Shown here: one piece after another, positions 1-6,011 of the stretch | How positions within the stretch are numbered: position 1 is the first letter of the stretch | Layout: every line of letters begins with the position of its first letter | Position numbers and translations under genes: made by a program | Assembly (NCBI GenBank): GCA_023664705.1 | Contig: JAMPFE010000028.1 | Span: 1-10,745, forward strand | Direction: 5' to 3' | DNA length: 10,745 bases | Source: Lachnospiraceae bacterium | GTDB lineage: Bacteria > Bacillota > Clostridia > Oscillospirales > Ruminococcaceae | The notes under the pieces: generated by a model | What the model was told of the DNA's origin: nothing | Database searches by the model: none | The model's input: only the letters and a program-made list of their open reading frames with translations

Positions 1-232
1 TTGCTCGCGAGTACGCGTACCGTTGTACTGCCGTTCTTGTCAAGCAAGACCACCGCCCGTGCCGTTCGGGTCGAACGTCCGCTGCGGGAACATCATCAAC
101 AAGCAGCATTGCCGCCGACAGCCCCTCTTGCCAACCGTCAAGATAATCGTCCGAGATGTCATCATCGCCCTCTTCCTGCGCCTTACGATACAACAGCTCG
201 TTCAGCTTTTCACGCTCTATGTATTCAGCCAT
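1..232 (-). CDS. Small phage protein with MAEY start and AADVRPERHGRW motif, 3' end outside window
   Basis: The ATG at 232-230 is preceded by a good ribosome site (GGAGAGGAG, about 7 bases upstream). The frame stays open to the window edge, giving 77 visible residues. Residues 1-47 are acidic and probably helical. Residues 49-61 carry PAADVRPERHGRW, a motif common in small proteins of Firmicutes phages, where it often precedes a zinc ribbon. The start overlaps the stop of the upstream gene by 8 bases, so the two are translationally coupled. The upstream neighbour shares the MAEY start and the PAADVR motif, so they look like paralogs. Function is unknown. After W61 the read frame gives SCLTRTAVQRY, which looks unlike the family, whereas the -1 frame gives LLDKNGSTTVRVLAS, so a frameshift near 44-52 is possible. 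Confidence 0.7.
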   Translation of the reverse strand, partial: MAEYIEREKLNELLYRKAQEEGDDDISDDYLDGWQEGLSAAMLLVDDVPAADVRPERHGRWSCLTRTAVQRYAYSRA

Positions 233-590
233 TTTCAAGCTCCTCTCCGTCCGTTTTCACACCGGGCATTTTTCTCATTCTTGCGCCGCAAAACGGGCAA
301 TACCGAAATTTTCGATAAAATTCTTTGTCGGTCTTTTTTTGAGCATTCCCGTACCAATTCTTGCACTCGGAACAAGCGGCCGGTCCGCCCTTTATCTGTA
401 TCCAAAATCCGGTCCGATTTTCACGAACGTCCGCAGCGGGAATTGCATTGAACAGCTCGACAGCCGTGTTTTTCAGCTCCGCCTCTTCATCGTCGCTGTC
501 AAGGCTGTCGATTTCCAACAAGTCAAGAACCGCGCCGACAAGCTCTTCCATTCGCGGCAATACCGCCTCTTTGCTTACATATTCAGCCAT
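225..590 (-). CDS. Small phage zinc-ribbon protein (121 aa)
   Basis: The chosen start is the ATG at 590-588, which has AGGAGAGG a few bases upstream. The same frame stays open further upstream, but that stretch overlaps the helicase-loader gene and is rich in Arg and His, as expected of noncoding frames. Residues 1-48 are acidic and helical. PAADVR lies at 51-56. A CSEC pair (Cys73, Cys76) and a CPFCGARM pair (Cys98, Cys101) make a probable four-cysteine zinc ribbon. It lies 14 bases after the helicase-loader stop and overlaps the next gene by 8 bases. Zinc-ribbon proteins with this AADV linker are frequent in early regions of Firmicutes phages, but I know of no assigned function. The CDS call is firm; the role is open. 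Confidence 0.85.
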   Translation of the reverse strand: MAEYVSKEAVLPRMEELVGAVLDLLEIDSLDSDDEEAELKNTAVELFNAIPAADVRENRTGFWIQIKGGPAACSECKNWYGNAQKKTDKEFYRKFRYCPFCGARMRKMPGVKTDGEELENG

Positions 591-604
591 ATTAACCTCT
601 CCTT

Positions 605-1525
605 CTACCCCCGCCTGCTCTCCCCCGACAGCGCCAGACCTCGGCACATTTCGCGAAGCCTGTCTATCGTCGCTTGGGCGGTGGTGTCGTCCTTTGTTTC
701 TTTCGGCGTGAGCCTTGCGATGAACTCCGCCGAAGCGTAATTTGTAGTCACGATAGTCGGCAAAAACGCCTCGTAACGTCCGTTGATGATGTTGTAAATC
801 GTGGAGACAGCCCACTCGGTGGGCGGCTCTTTGCCCATATCGTCGATAACGAGCAGCGGCACGGATTTGTATTTTTGAAGCAGCGCCGTTTCGCCGCACG
901 GGTACTTGAACATCTCCTTGATATTCCCCAGAAGGTCTATCATCGTACCGAAAACGACCGCTTTTCCCGACTGCATAACGCTGTTCGCGGCGGCGGCGGC
1001 AAGGTGAGTTTTCCCCGTGCCGGGCGGCCCGACGATAAACAGTCCGTTTTTGCCTTTCGGCGGCTCTCCCGCTTTCGGGAGACCGTTCTCGAAATTGTCC
1101 GCGAAGCTCTTAGCCGCGTTGTAGGCGGCGCGGTTTTTGTCGTCGACTATGAACGTTTCAAACGTCCGCTGCAAAAACCTCGCGCTCATTCCGCTTTCGC
1201 GCTGAATGTACGTTACAAGCTCCCTGTGCCGTTCTTCCCGTTTCGCCTGTTCCTCGGCGGCGCGGCGCGCGGCGGCTTTTTCGCATTCGCGCTCGGAAGC
1301 CGCTTTGCCCTCGGGACAATCGCACGGTTCGGGCGGCGCGTAAATCGGCAAATCCCCGACCATAAACTTCTTGTACCGACGCGGTTTCCCGCAAAACTCG
1401 CACAAAACCGCTTCGGGTTCTTCCATAGGCGTGGGCGGCTCGGGTTCGCCCGAGGCGTAAATCTGCGCGTTTTGCACGTCGTTCAACGCCGCCATTGAGC
1501 CCAATATTTCACCGAGACTTTGCAT
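605..1525 (-). CDS. DnaC/IstB-type AAA+ helicase loader
   Basis: This 306-residue protein should load the replicative helicase at the phage origin using ATP. Residues 42-70 hold Cys42, Cys45, Cys68 and Cys70, a probable zinc site, followed by a charged helical stretch (73-105). The AAA+ core has Walker A GPPGTGKT at 166-173, Walker B LLVIDD at 224-229, a sensor-1-like TTN at 260-262 and an IDRL arginine segment at 287-290 that fits the arginine-finger region of DnaC/IstB proteins. The ATG start at 1525 follows GGTGAGGTGG with suitable spacing. It follows the hydrolase gene by 12 bases and lies downstream of the initiator gene, the usual initiator-then-loader order in phages of Gram-positive bacteria. 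IstB transposition helpers share the fold, but no transposase is nearby. Confidence 0.93.
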   Translation of the reverse strand: MQSLGEILGSMAALNDVQNAQIYASGEPEPPTPMEEPEAVLCEFCGKPRRYKKFMVGDLPIYAPPEPCDCPEGKAASERECEKAAARRAAEEQAKREERHRELVTYIQRESGMSARFLQRTFETFIVDDKNRAAYNAAKSFADNFENGLPKAGEPPKGKNGLFIVGPPGTGKTHLAAAAANSVMQSGKAVVFGTMIDLLGNIKEMFKYPCGETALLQKYKSVPLLVIDDMGKEPPTEWAVSTIYNIINGRYEAFLPTIVTTNYASAEFIARLTPKETKDDTTAQATIDRLREMCRGLALSGESRRG

Positions 1526-1537
1526 TTCGTTTCCACC

Positions 1538-2176
1538 TCACCAATCCGCGAAAAATCTGCAATCGCAGTTCGTCAGCACATAGCGGAAGCTTTCGTGCGC
1601 CGCGCTGCTGCAGTAATTCGGGTTATAGTAATATCTCACCTTTTCGCGCGTCGGCATAACGCCCTTGTCGAACACGTCCGACACCGCTTGCTTTGTGACC
1701 TCGGTCGGCTCGACGTTGTGCGTCAGCCAGAAATCCCCGCGCGCGAACAGCTCCGACGGGCGCATATTCTCCGCCTCGCAGCCGTTGAGAATACATTCCG
1801 CGACCAGCGCCTGAAACTCGTAAGGGCAGTAGCCGCCCTCGCTTGATACCATACGTTCTATTTCGCGGCGTTCGTCGCCCGAAAGGGCGTATCGTTCGTT
1901 CGGCGCGTCCGCTGTTGGGACTTCGCTGCTATCGTCGACGAGAACCCCCGAAATTTCGCTTGTAAGCGATTTTTCGACCGTGGGGGTATAACTTCCCTCG
2001 GAAGTCTCTAAAATCGAAATTTGGGGCGTTTCCGTTGAAATTTCAACGATTATCGGCTGCGCCGCCTGTCTGTAGTCTTCCAAACGACAGCGCCGCGCCG
2101 CCATAACTCCCCCGACCGCCAATACAAGCATTAGCATTGTGAGCGCGTTCATCGCGAAATATTTTGTTGTTTTCAT
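1538..2176 (-). CDS. Membrane-anchored SleB/CwlJ-like cell-wall hydrolase (212 aa)
   Basis: The ATG at 2176 is preferred over an upstream in-frame start at 2266. It has an AAAGGAA site, begins a classic lysine-containing N-terminus and does not overlap the previous gene. Residues 9-26 form one hydrophobic segment (ALTMLMLVLAVGGVMAA) that acts as a signal anchor or signal peptide. A low-complexity linker at 40-95 is rich in Ser, Thr and Glu. The C-terminal domain begins near 100: SSEGGYCPYEFQALVAECILN (111-131) matches the SleB-type region whose conserved glutamate (here Glu113) is catalytic. A YYYNP motif follows at 182-186 and HES...RFF at 194-209. This family cleaves peptidoglycan. The position inside a replication block, far from lysis genes, is unusual. 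Family assignment is moderate to good; timing and role are inference. Confidence 0.75.
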   Translation of the reverse strand: MKTTKYFAMNALTMLMLVLAVGGVMAARRCRLEDYRQAAQPIIVEISTETPQISILETSEGSYTPTVEKSLTSEISGVLVDDSSEVPTADAPNERYALSGDERREIERMVSSEGGYCPYEFQALVAECILNGCEAENMRPSELFARGDFWLTHNVEPTEVTKQAVSDVFDKGVMPTREKVRYYYNPNYCSSAAHESFRYVLTNCDCRFFADW

Positions 2177-2202
2177 TTTCCCCGTTCCTTTCCCCAAAGC
2201 CG

Positions 2203-2475
2203 TTATTTTATCCTGCGCCGCGCCTTTGCCGCCTCTTTTGCCGCCAATTTCGGGCAATCGAGCCACAAAGCCTCGGAGAGCGTGCGGTTTCTGAGATAAA
2301 GCGGCGCGTTTATCTTGTGCTTTTTGCGGTCGTTTATCGAAATGCAGTTTTTCGGAATAGGACGGCGCTTTGTGCGCCCATGGTACTCCTTTGCGACAAA
2401 CTGCCCGTAGGTAAGCCCCGCCGCTTCCGCTTGACGTAAGATTTTAGCTATCTTGCCGTTCTTGTGTCCCGTCAA
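2203..2475 (-). CDS. Small basic phage protein of unknown function (90 aa, TTG start)
   Basis: I recognise only a phage-protein style: residues 8-29 contain AKILRQAEAAGLTYGQFVAKEY, a short helix-turn-helix-like segment seen in many small Firmicutes-phage proteins annotated only as hypothetical. The rest is basic (RTKRRP, DRKKHK, KARRRIK), so nucleic-acid contact is possible but unproven. No ATG lies near the N-terminus. The TTG at 2475 is the likely start because AAGAGGT sits about 8 bases upstream. The first 32 bases overlap the end of the preceding gene in another frame, which suggests coupled translation. The stop is followed by a 26-base gap before the hydrolase start. Confidence 0.7.
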   Translation of the reverse strand: MTGHKNGKIAKILRQAEAAGLTYGQFVAKEYHGRTKRRPIPKNCISINDRKKHKINAPLYLRNRTLSEALWLDCPKLAAKEAAKARRRIK

Positions 2476-2755
2476 TCGAACCGACCTCTTTTCTTGCCGC
2501 GAGCTTCAAAACCGCGTCCGCGTTTATCTCGTAAATTTGCGCCGACATACACAACTGCTCCATTGCCAAAACCGCCAGATAACGGTCGTTGTAGTAGGCG
2601 ATAGAGGGGCGTCGTTGCCGCAAACGCTGCATTTTTGCGCGTGCGCTGCGCTCGCATTTCTCCCACTCCCTGTCTGTCGCCCGAAACCCTAAAGCGCTTT
2701 CAACGACGCTCCGCAGATTTTCGGACGTTATCGTTATTTCCGGGCTTGCGCTCAT
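2444..2755 (-). CDS. Hypothetical phage protein (103 aa)
   Basis: I do not recognise this protein. The ATG at 2755 has an excellent ribosome site (GGAGGTGAT, about 4-5 bases upstream) 13 bases after the initiator gene stop. The sequence is mixed-charge and probably helical: LRSVVESALGF near 14-24, a basic stretch KMQRLRQRRP at 41-50, then LAVLAMEQLCMSAQIYEINADAVLKLAA at 60-87. There are no cysteine pairs, Walker motifs or membrane segments. Its place directly after the initiator and before the loader makes a replication accessory role possible, but that is context only. Its 3' end overlaps the next gene by 32 bases. Confidence 0.75.
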   Translation of the reverse strand: MSASPEITITSENLRSVVESALGFRATDREWEKCERSARAKMQRLRQRRPSIAYYNDRYLAVLAMEQLCMSAQIYEINADAVLKLAARKEVGSIDGTQERQDS

Positions 2756-2768
2756 CGTATCACCTCCG

Positions 2769-3551
2769 TCAAAATCCCTCCAGCCACTGTTCGTCGGTTT
2801 TCTCCGACGGCGGCGGAGCGTTCCCCGAATTGTCGACCGTCATCACATCTTCCCAACGCCTGCCGTTAAGCCACGAAGCGGGATAAGGAATAAACTGCCC
2901 GTTGTCTTTCGTCCACTGCTCGGTTTTCTTGTGCCGCTCCAAAGACGAAAGTATCAGGTTGGTTAAATCCTCATCGGGCTGCAGCCTCTGCCAGGCTTTG
3001 AGCGCGTTTTGCTTTGAGGTCTTTTTCGGGTACGCCGCCCAGAAGCGGTCAAACGAGGATTTTAAATCCGCGCTTAAAACACCGCCCCCGCGCGCATGCG
3101 CGTTTGTCTGCTTATCTGCTTGTTTGCTATTTGTCGTTAATAAAGAAGCTGTGTCGTTGGTGTGTCGTTGGTGTGTCGTTAGTGTGTCGTTGGTGTGTCG
3201 CTCTGTGTGTCGTTGGTGTGTCGTTAGTGTGTCGCTCTGTGTGTCGCTTTCGCTGTCACAATCATAGTCAATCAGCGTTATAATGCTGTATTTCGAGGTT
3301 GACTTGATTGCTATTTTGTGTGTCTTTTCCAGACGTTCAAGCGCGGTTCGCGTGTGTCGAATTGATACGCCGTTCGTCTCGGCTATCTCCCGAATGCTTG
3401 TCATGAGCTGACCGCGCTCCAGATGAACGTCCCCTACATCGCACGGCTTGTATTTCGCCTCATACCTAAGCCGCACGTAGAGCAGCAGCGCGGTGTTATC
3501 GTTGTACCACGCCCATTCATCGAGGTCATCGGGAAATTTTTTGAACCCCAT
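2769..3551 (-). CDS. Phage replication initiator (winged-helix N-terminus, DnaD-like organisation)
   Basis: This 260-residue protein probably binds the phage origin and recruits the helicase loader. Residues 1-97 match the N-terminal winged-helix type of Firmicutes-phage replisome organisers: WAWYNDNTALLLYVRL at 13-28, GQLMTSIREIAETNGVSIRHTRTALERLEKTHKIAIK at 47-83, then KYSIITLIDY. Residues 98-160 are a Thr/His/Asp/Gln-rich linker. The C-terminal part, FDRFWAAYPKK (167-177) through FIPYPASWLNGRRWED (220-235), is a conserved element of many phage replication proteins. The ATG at 3551 follows AAAGGCGGTGAGG. The linker is encoded by 11-bp DNA repeats (separate entry), which suggests the origin lies inside this gene, as in phage lambda O. 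The loader gene lies two genes downstream. Confidence 0.9.
   Translation of the reverse strand: MGFKKFPDDLDEWAWYNDNTALLLYVRLRYEAKYKPCDVGDVHLERGQLMTSIREIAETNGVSIRHTRTALERLEKTHKIAIKSTSKYSIITLIDYDCDSESDTQSDTLTTHQRHTERHTNDTLTTHQRHTNDTASLLTTNSKQADKQTNAHARGGGVLSADLKSSFDRFWAAYPKKTSKQNALKAWQRLQPDEDLTNLILSSLERHKKTEQWTKDNGQFIPYPASWLNGRRWEDVMTVDNSGNAPPPSEKTDEQWLEGF
3151..3246. repeat. Iteron array inside the initiator gene: probable phage replication origin
   Basis: Nine copies of GTGTCG (consensus TGTGTCGTTGG on the plus strand) start at 3151, 3162, 3173, 3184, 3195, 3207, 3218, 3229 and 3241, spaced 11, 11, 11, 11, 12, 11, 11 and 12 bases. A higher-order unit of 34 bases (3173-3206 and 3207-3240) is repeated with only two differences. 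Neither 11 nor 34 is a multiple of three, so successive copies are read in different frames, which argues that the DNA rather than the peptide is conserved. A degenerate copy (TTGTCG) lies at 3131 and an isolated GTGTCG at 3354. The flank at 3106-3150 is relatively A/T-rich, as expected of an unwinding element. Origin function is inferred by analogy with initiator-internal origins. Confidence 0.72.
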
Positions 3552-3620
3552 ACCCTCACCGCCTTTCGTGCTTAGTTTATCCTATGCCCGACTGCATTTT
3601 ACTGCACGTTTTTTAAAATC

Positions 3621-3640
3621 GCGAAAAATCGCGTTTTCGC
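3621..3640 (-). repeat. Short inverted repeat at the recT stop codon
   Basis: The 20 bases form GCGAAAA, a six-base ATCGCG centre and TTTTCGC, a 7-bp perfect hairpin whose last base is part of the recT stop codon. In the direction of transcription it is followed by GATTTTAAAAAA. The stem has only three G-C pairs and the T-run is short, so it is at best a weak terminator or a pausing/processing site. The 88-base spacer at 3552-3639 is the largest gap between genes of the leftward operon. It also contains TGCAGT twice (3591-3596 and 3601-3606 on the plus strand as ACTGCA), ten bases apart. I see no convincing promoter in it. Confidence 0.4.
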
Positions 3641-4482
3641 TAGTCCTTGAACGGATATTCATCATCGGCGGGCGGCGGTACGGGCGCGCTTTCGGGCGTT
3701 TCGGGGATATTCTCGGAAATCTCCGCGTCTATCTCGTTTTCGACGCCCTGCGGCAAACTCTCGGCGGGAGCTTCCTCCGACTGAATGCCGTTCGCCATTT
3801 CAACGCTCATAGGCGCGTATTTTGAGAGCAAATTGCGCAATACGGTCTTTATCGCCATAGCGTCAAAGTCGGTTTTCCACACGCTGTTAGCGCCGCTGTA
3901 GCTCTTGGAGAACTTCTTCGCGTGTTCGGTGACTTTCTCCCTGCTCCAGTAAAGCGCCTTTTTAAAGCCGTCCGTGGTCTCGATATACGCGAAATAACCG
4001 ACGACCTTGTCCGAGGTCTTTTCGCCGTTGAGGTCTACATAGCCCGTCAGCTTGTCCGCGCCCTGAAATTCTCCCTCATACACCACATCGGCGTTTATGT
4101 ACTTGAATTTTCCCGAACGGATCGCAAGCTGTATCAGCCCCTTGTAACCGAGCTGGAACTGCGGCACGTTCTTGTAGGGGATAACGTACGCGAAGCCGAG
4201 CTGCTTGTTTATCGGGAGTTTCAGCGAAACCGCCTTTAAACACTCCTTGAAAACCGCCGTGGGGTCGCACATCTGCAAGTACTTATCGCTTTGATAGAGG
4301 TCGAGAATGGACGCGGAAAACGCGCCCGCATTCTCCTTTAAGCTGTTTTGCAGCAGCTCCTTAACGCCCTTGCTGTCGAGCAATCCTCGCATAATATTGG
4401 CGGGGGATTTGGGTTTGTTTGCGGGGGCGGCTTTCTTTTCCGCCGCCGCTGCGATAACTCCGTTTGTGTTTGTGGTTTCCAT
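3640..4482 (-). CDS. recT: RecT-family single-strand annealing protein
   Basis: The protein (280 aa) binds single-stranded DNA and anneals complementary strands, working with the adjacent YqaJ exonuclease in phage recombination. The family core is clear: DPTAVFKECLKAVSLKLPINKQLGFAYVIPYKN at 73-105, FQLGYKGLIQLAIRSGKFKYINADVVYEGE at 109-138, and TDFDAMAIKTVLRNLLSKYAPMS at 204-226. The N-terminal 25 residues are Ala/Lys-rich and the C-terminal 45 are acidic and Pro-rich. The last eight residues, DDEYPFKD, resemble the acidic DDIPF tip that SSB uses to recruit partners. The ATG at 4482 has AGAAAGGAAAG upstream and lies three bases after the YqaJ stop, so both come from one message. Length and motifs are normal for RecT. 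Confidence 0.96.
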   Translation of the reverse strand: METTNTNGVIAAAAEKKAAPANKPKSPANIMRGLLDSKGVKELLQNSLKENAGAFSASILDLYQSDKYLQMCDPTAVFKECLKAVSLKLPINKQLGFAYVIPYKNVPQFQLGYKGLIQLAIRSGKFKYINADVVYEGEFQGADKLTGYVDLNGEKTSDKVVGYFAYIETTDGFKKALYWSREKVTEHAKKFSKSYSGANSVWKTDFDAMAIKTVLRNLLSKYAPMSVEMANGIQSEEAPAESLPQGVENEIDAEISENIPETPESAPVPPPADDEYPFKD

Positions 4483-4485
4483 AGT

Positions 4486-5424
4486 TTAACTTTCCTTTCT
4501 GTCTCTTATGCGGAAAACCCTCGTCGAGCTTTCCTTTGCCAATTCTTCATAGATTTTCGGGTACTTTGCTTTAAGCGCCTTTGCGTCGACCGTTCGGCGC
4601 TTTTGCTCTTTCCACGAGAAATCATATTCCGAGGTAAAGCCGCGCTCGCAGCCTTCAAGAGCGGTTATCATCTGCTGTTTGAGCGTTTCCTCCTGCGCTT
4701 TCAGCTCGCCTATCTGCGCCTTTATGTCGACCAAATGCGCCGCTATCGCGTCCATTTCGTAACACGCCATAGTATCATCGAGCTGCTCGTCAAACACAGC
4801 TTTCAGTGTGCGCTCCGCGCTCTCCGAGCCGTCGGGTTCGGGTCTCGCGTCAGGGATAACGTTTTTCTCCCAGAACGCGACTTCCATTTGCAAGAGAGCT
4901 TCGCCCTCTGTCTTGTCGTACGGTATCTCGTACCAGTAGAACGCCCGCCCCATTACAAGCACCGCCAGATACATCTTGTCGTAGCCCATAACGTTCATAT
5001 AGTGGCGGCATTGAACGAGATAGTAAAGCGGTATTTCGCCGTTTTCAAAGTCCGATTTGGCGAATGCGGACGTTGTTTTGCATTCAAGCCCCGCGTTTTC
5101 CCCGACAATCTCGCGGTCGATATTCGCCGTGATGAAGTCGTATTTGTCGTGCTTGAATATCGCGTTGCGGCGGCGGACTTTCTTGCCCGTTGCCTCGCAA
5201 AAGCGGCTTGCGACGTACTCTTCCAAATCGCGCCCCGTGCGCATTGCTTCGTTATCCTCTTGTTCGGGAAGCCGCCCCGTCTTATCCGCCCACAGCTCGA
5301 TAAGGCTTTTGTACGGGTGCAGACCGCAGACCGCAGCCGCGTCCGATCCGCCTATGCCCGTGCGGCGGTACTCTAACCACTCATCGCGGGGCAAATCCGC
5401 TGTTTTCACTAAGATTTTTGACAT
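4486..5424 (-). CDS. YqaJ-family viral recombinase / lambda-type exonuclease
   Basis: This 312-residue nuclease resects double-stranded DNA ends to give the single strands that RecT anneals. Family motifs appear in order: RRTGIGGSDAAAVCG (20-34), GRDLEEYVASRF (64-75), ANIDREIVGENAGLECKTT (100-118) with the metal-site residues Asp103, Glu114 and Lys116, and QCRHYMNVMGYDK (138-150). A helical or coiled segment follows at 228-256 and the tail is basic. The start is the ATG at 5424 because AAAGGAGCGAAG precedes it directly. An in-frame extension to 5523 would overlap the previous gene by over 100 bases and is Arg-rich. The first 16 bases overlap the double-HTH gene, and recT follows after 3 bases. 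The yqaJ-recT pairing is the standard recombination module of many Firmicutes phages. Confidence 0.95.
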   Translation of the reverse strand: MSKILVKTADLPRDEWLEYRRTGIGGSDAAAVCGLHPYKSLIELWADKTGRLPEQEDNEAMRTGRDLEEYVASRFCEATGKKVRRRNAIFKHDKYDFITANIDREIVGENAGLECKTTSAFAKSDFENGEIPLYYLVQCRHYMNVMGYDKMYLAVLVMGRAFYWYEIPYDKTEGEALLQMEVAFWEKNVIPDARPEPDGSESAERTLKAVFDEQLDDTMACYEMDAIAAHLVDIKAQIGELKAQEETLKQQMITALEGCERGFTSEYDFSWKEQKRRTVDAKALKAKYPKIYEELAKESSTRVFRIRDRKES

Positions 5425-5765
5425 CTTCGCTCCTTTCCGGGCGTGTGCCCGTTTATCGTTATTCCGTTTTCGTTGGCGACGGGATACGTCCATTTCTTCA
5501 CGGTCGAATCGCTCACGCCGCATTTTTCCGCAATGGCGATTATACTCAAACCGCTACCGCGCAGCTCCTGCATTCGCGCTATGAGCTGATTTGAAATGTG
5601 CGACCGCCTCAGCTTTACGCCCGCAAGGTGCAGCCGATACGTCACCGAGCTTCGAGACATATAAGTCAGCTTCGTTATTTCCTCAACGGACATTCCGCTT
5701 TCGTACATATCCGCGACTTCGCGCACCTCGGGGTCTCCGGGATATATTTGCCGTTTCCCGCTCAC
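5409..5765 (-). CDS. Small protein with two helix-turn-helix segments (118 aa, GTG start)
   Basis: Two resolvase/transposase-like HTH units can be seen. Residues 21-53 contain YESGMSVEEITKLTYMSRSSVTYRLHLAGVKLR, and residues 66-93 contain QELRGSGLSIIAIAEKCGVSDSTVKKW. Both follow the pattern of a short loop after a Gly-[MLI]-Ser start and a recognition helix with Ser-x-Ser/Thr-Val. The protein is basic at its end. It probably binds DNA, but whether as a regulator or as a recombination accessory factor is unknown. The start is the GTG at 5765, with GGAGAGGAG about 8 bases upstream; no ATG fits. It lies 3 bases after the acidic-protein stop and overlaps the YqaJ start by 16 bases, so expression is tied to the exonuclease. 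Confidence 0.82.
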   Translation of the reverse strand: MSGKRQIYPGDPEVREVADMYESGMSVEEITKLTYMSRSSVTYRLHLAGVKLRRSHISNQLIARMQELRGSGLSIIAIAEKCGVSDSTVKKWTYPVANENGITINGHTPGKERRCQKS

Positions 5766-5768
5766 GTT

Positions 5769-6011
5769 TCAACTCTCCTCTCCGAGCCGCATTATCTTAT
5801 CCCGCAGCAGAGCGTCCGCCTTTTCTTCTTCCTCGGCAAGCTCCGCCCAGAATGCCAGCTCTTCATCGTCCATAAGCTCAAAACCGCCCGTTTCGCGCCG
5901 TCCGCGTTCTCGTTCGGCTTGCGCTTCTTCGCGCTCATATGCGCGTTCTATAAGCTCTTCGGCGCTTATTTCGTCGAGTGTGCCGTCTGTTTCGTTGAAA
6001 TTGTAAAACAT
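5769..6011 (-). CDS. Small acidic helical protein of unknown function (80 aa)
   Basis: I do not recognise a family. The protein is strongly charged and nearly all helix-forming: AEELIERAYEREEAQAERERGRRE at 17-40 and DDEELAFWAELAEEEEKADALLRDKIMRL at 48-76. Net charge is negative, and a coiled coil is likely. There are no cysteines and no membrane segment. The start ATG overlaps the stop of the PAPS-reductase-like gene by one base (TAATG), and there is no strong ribosome site of its own, so it probably depends on translation of the upstream gene. That coupling suggests it may act with the enzyme, though this is inference from arrangement only. Confidence 0.75.
   Translation of the reverse strand: MFYNFNETDGTLDEISAEELIERAYEREEAQAERERGRRETGGFELMDDEELAFWAELAEEEEKADALLRDKIMRLGEES

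Noticed and set aside
591..899. N-terminal extension of the zinc-ribbon gene to 899
   Set aside because: It would overlap the loader gene by about 295 bases with an Arg/His-rich sequence, while the ATG at 590 has a strong ribosome site.
674..1498. Plus-strand open frame (274 codons) opposite the helicase loader
   Set aside because: It is a shadow of the AAA+ gene: no family signature, and Arg/Phe-rich composition. The minus strand carries Walker A, Walker B and a ribosome site.
605..1525. IstB helper of an IS21-type insertion sequence
   Set aside because: There is no IstA transposase, no terminal inverted repeats or target duplication, and the context is a phage replication module.
3151..3246. 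The short repeats as a CRISPR array
   Set aside because: Units are 11-12 bases with no unique spacers, lie inside a coding gene, and no cas genes are present.
3621..3640. The hairpin at the recT stop as a strong terminator
   Set aside because: The stem has three G-C pairs and no proper T-run, and essential replication genes lie downstream in the same direction.
4348..5376. Long plus-strand open frame (342 codons) opposite recT and the exonuclease
   Set aside because: It lies antisense to two clear family members with catalytic motifs, has no recognisable domain, and is rich in Arg, Phe and Val as expected for an antisense shadow of G/C-rich codons.
5425..5523. N-terminal extension of the YqaJ exonuclease to 5523
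   Set aside because: The added residues are Arg-rich and overlap the double-HTH gene; the ATG at 5424 has AAAGGAG at ideal spacing and matches the family N-terminus.
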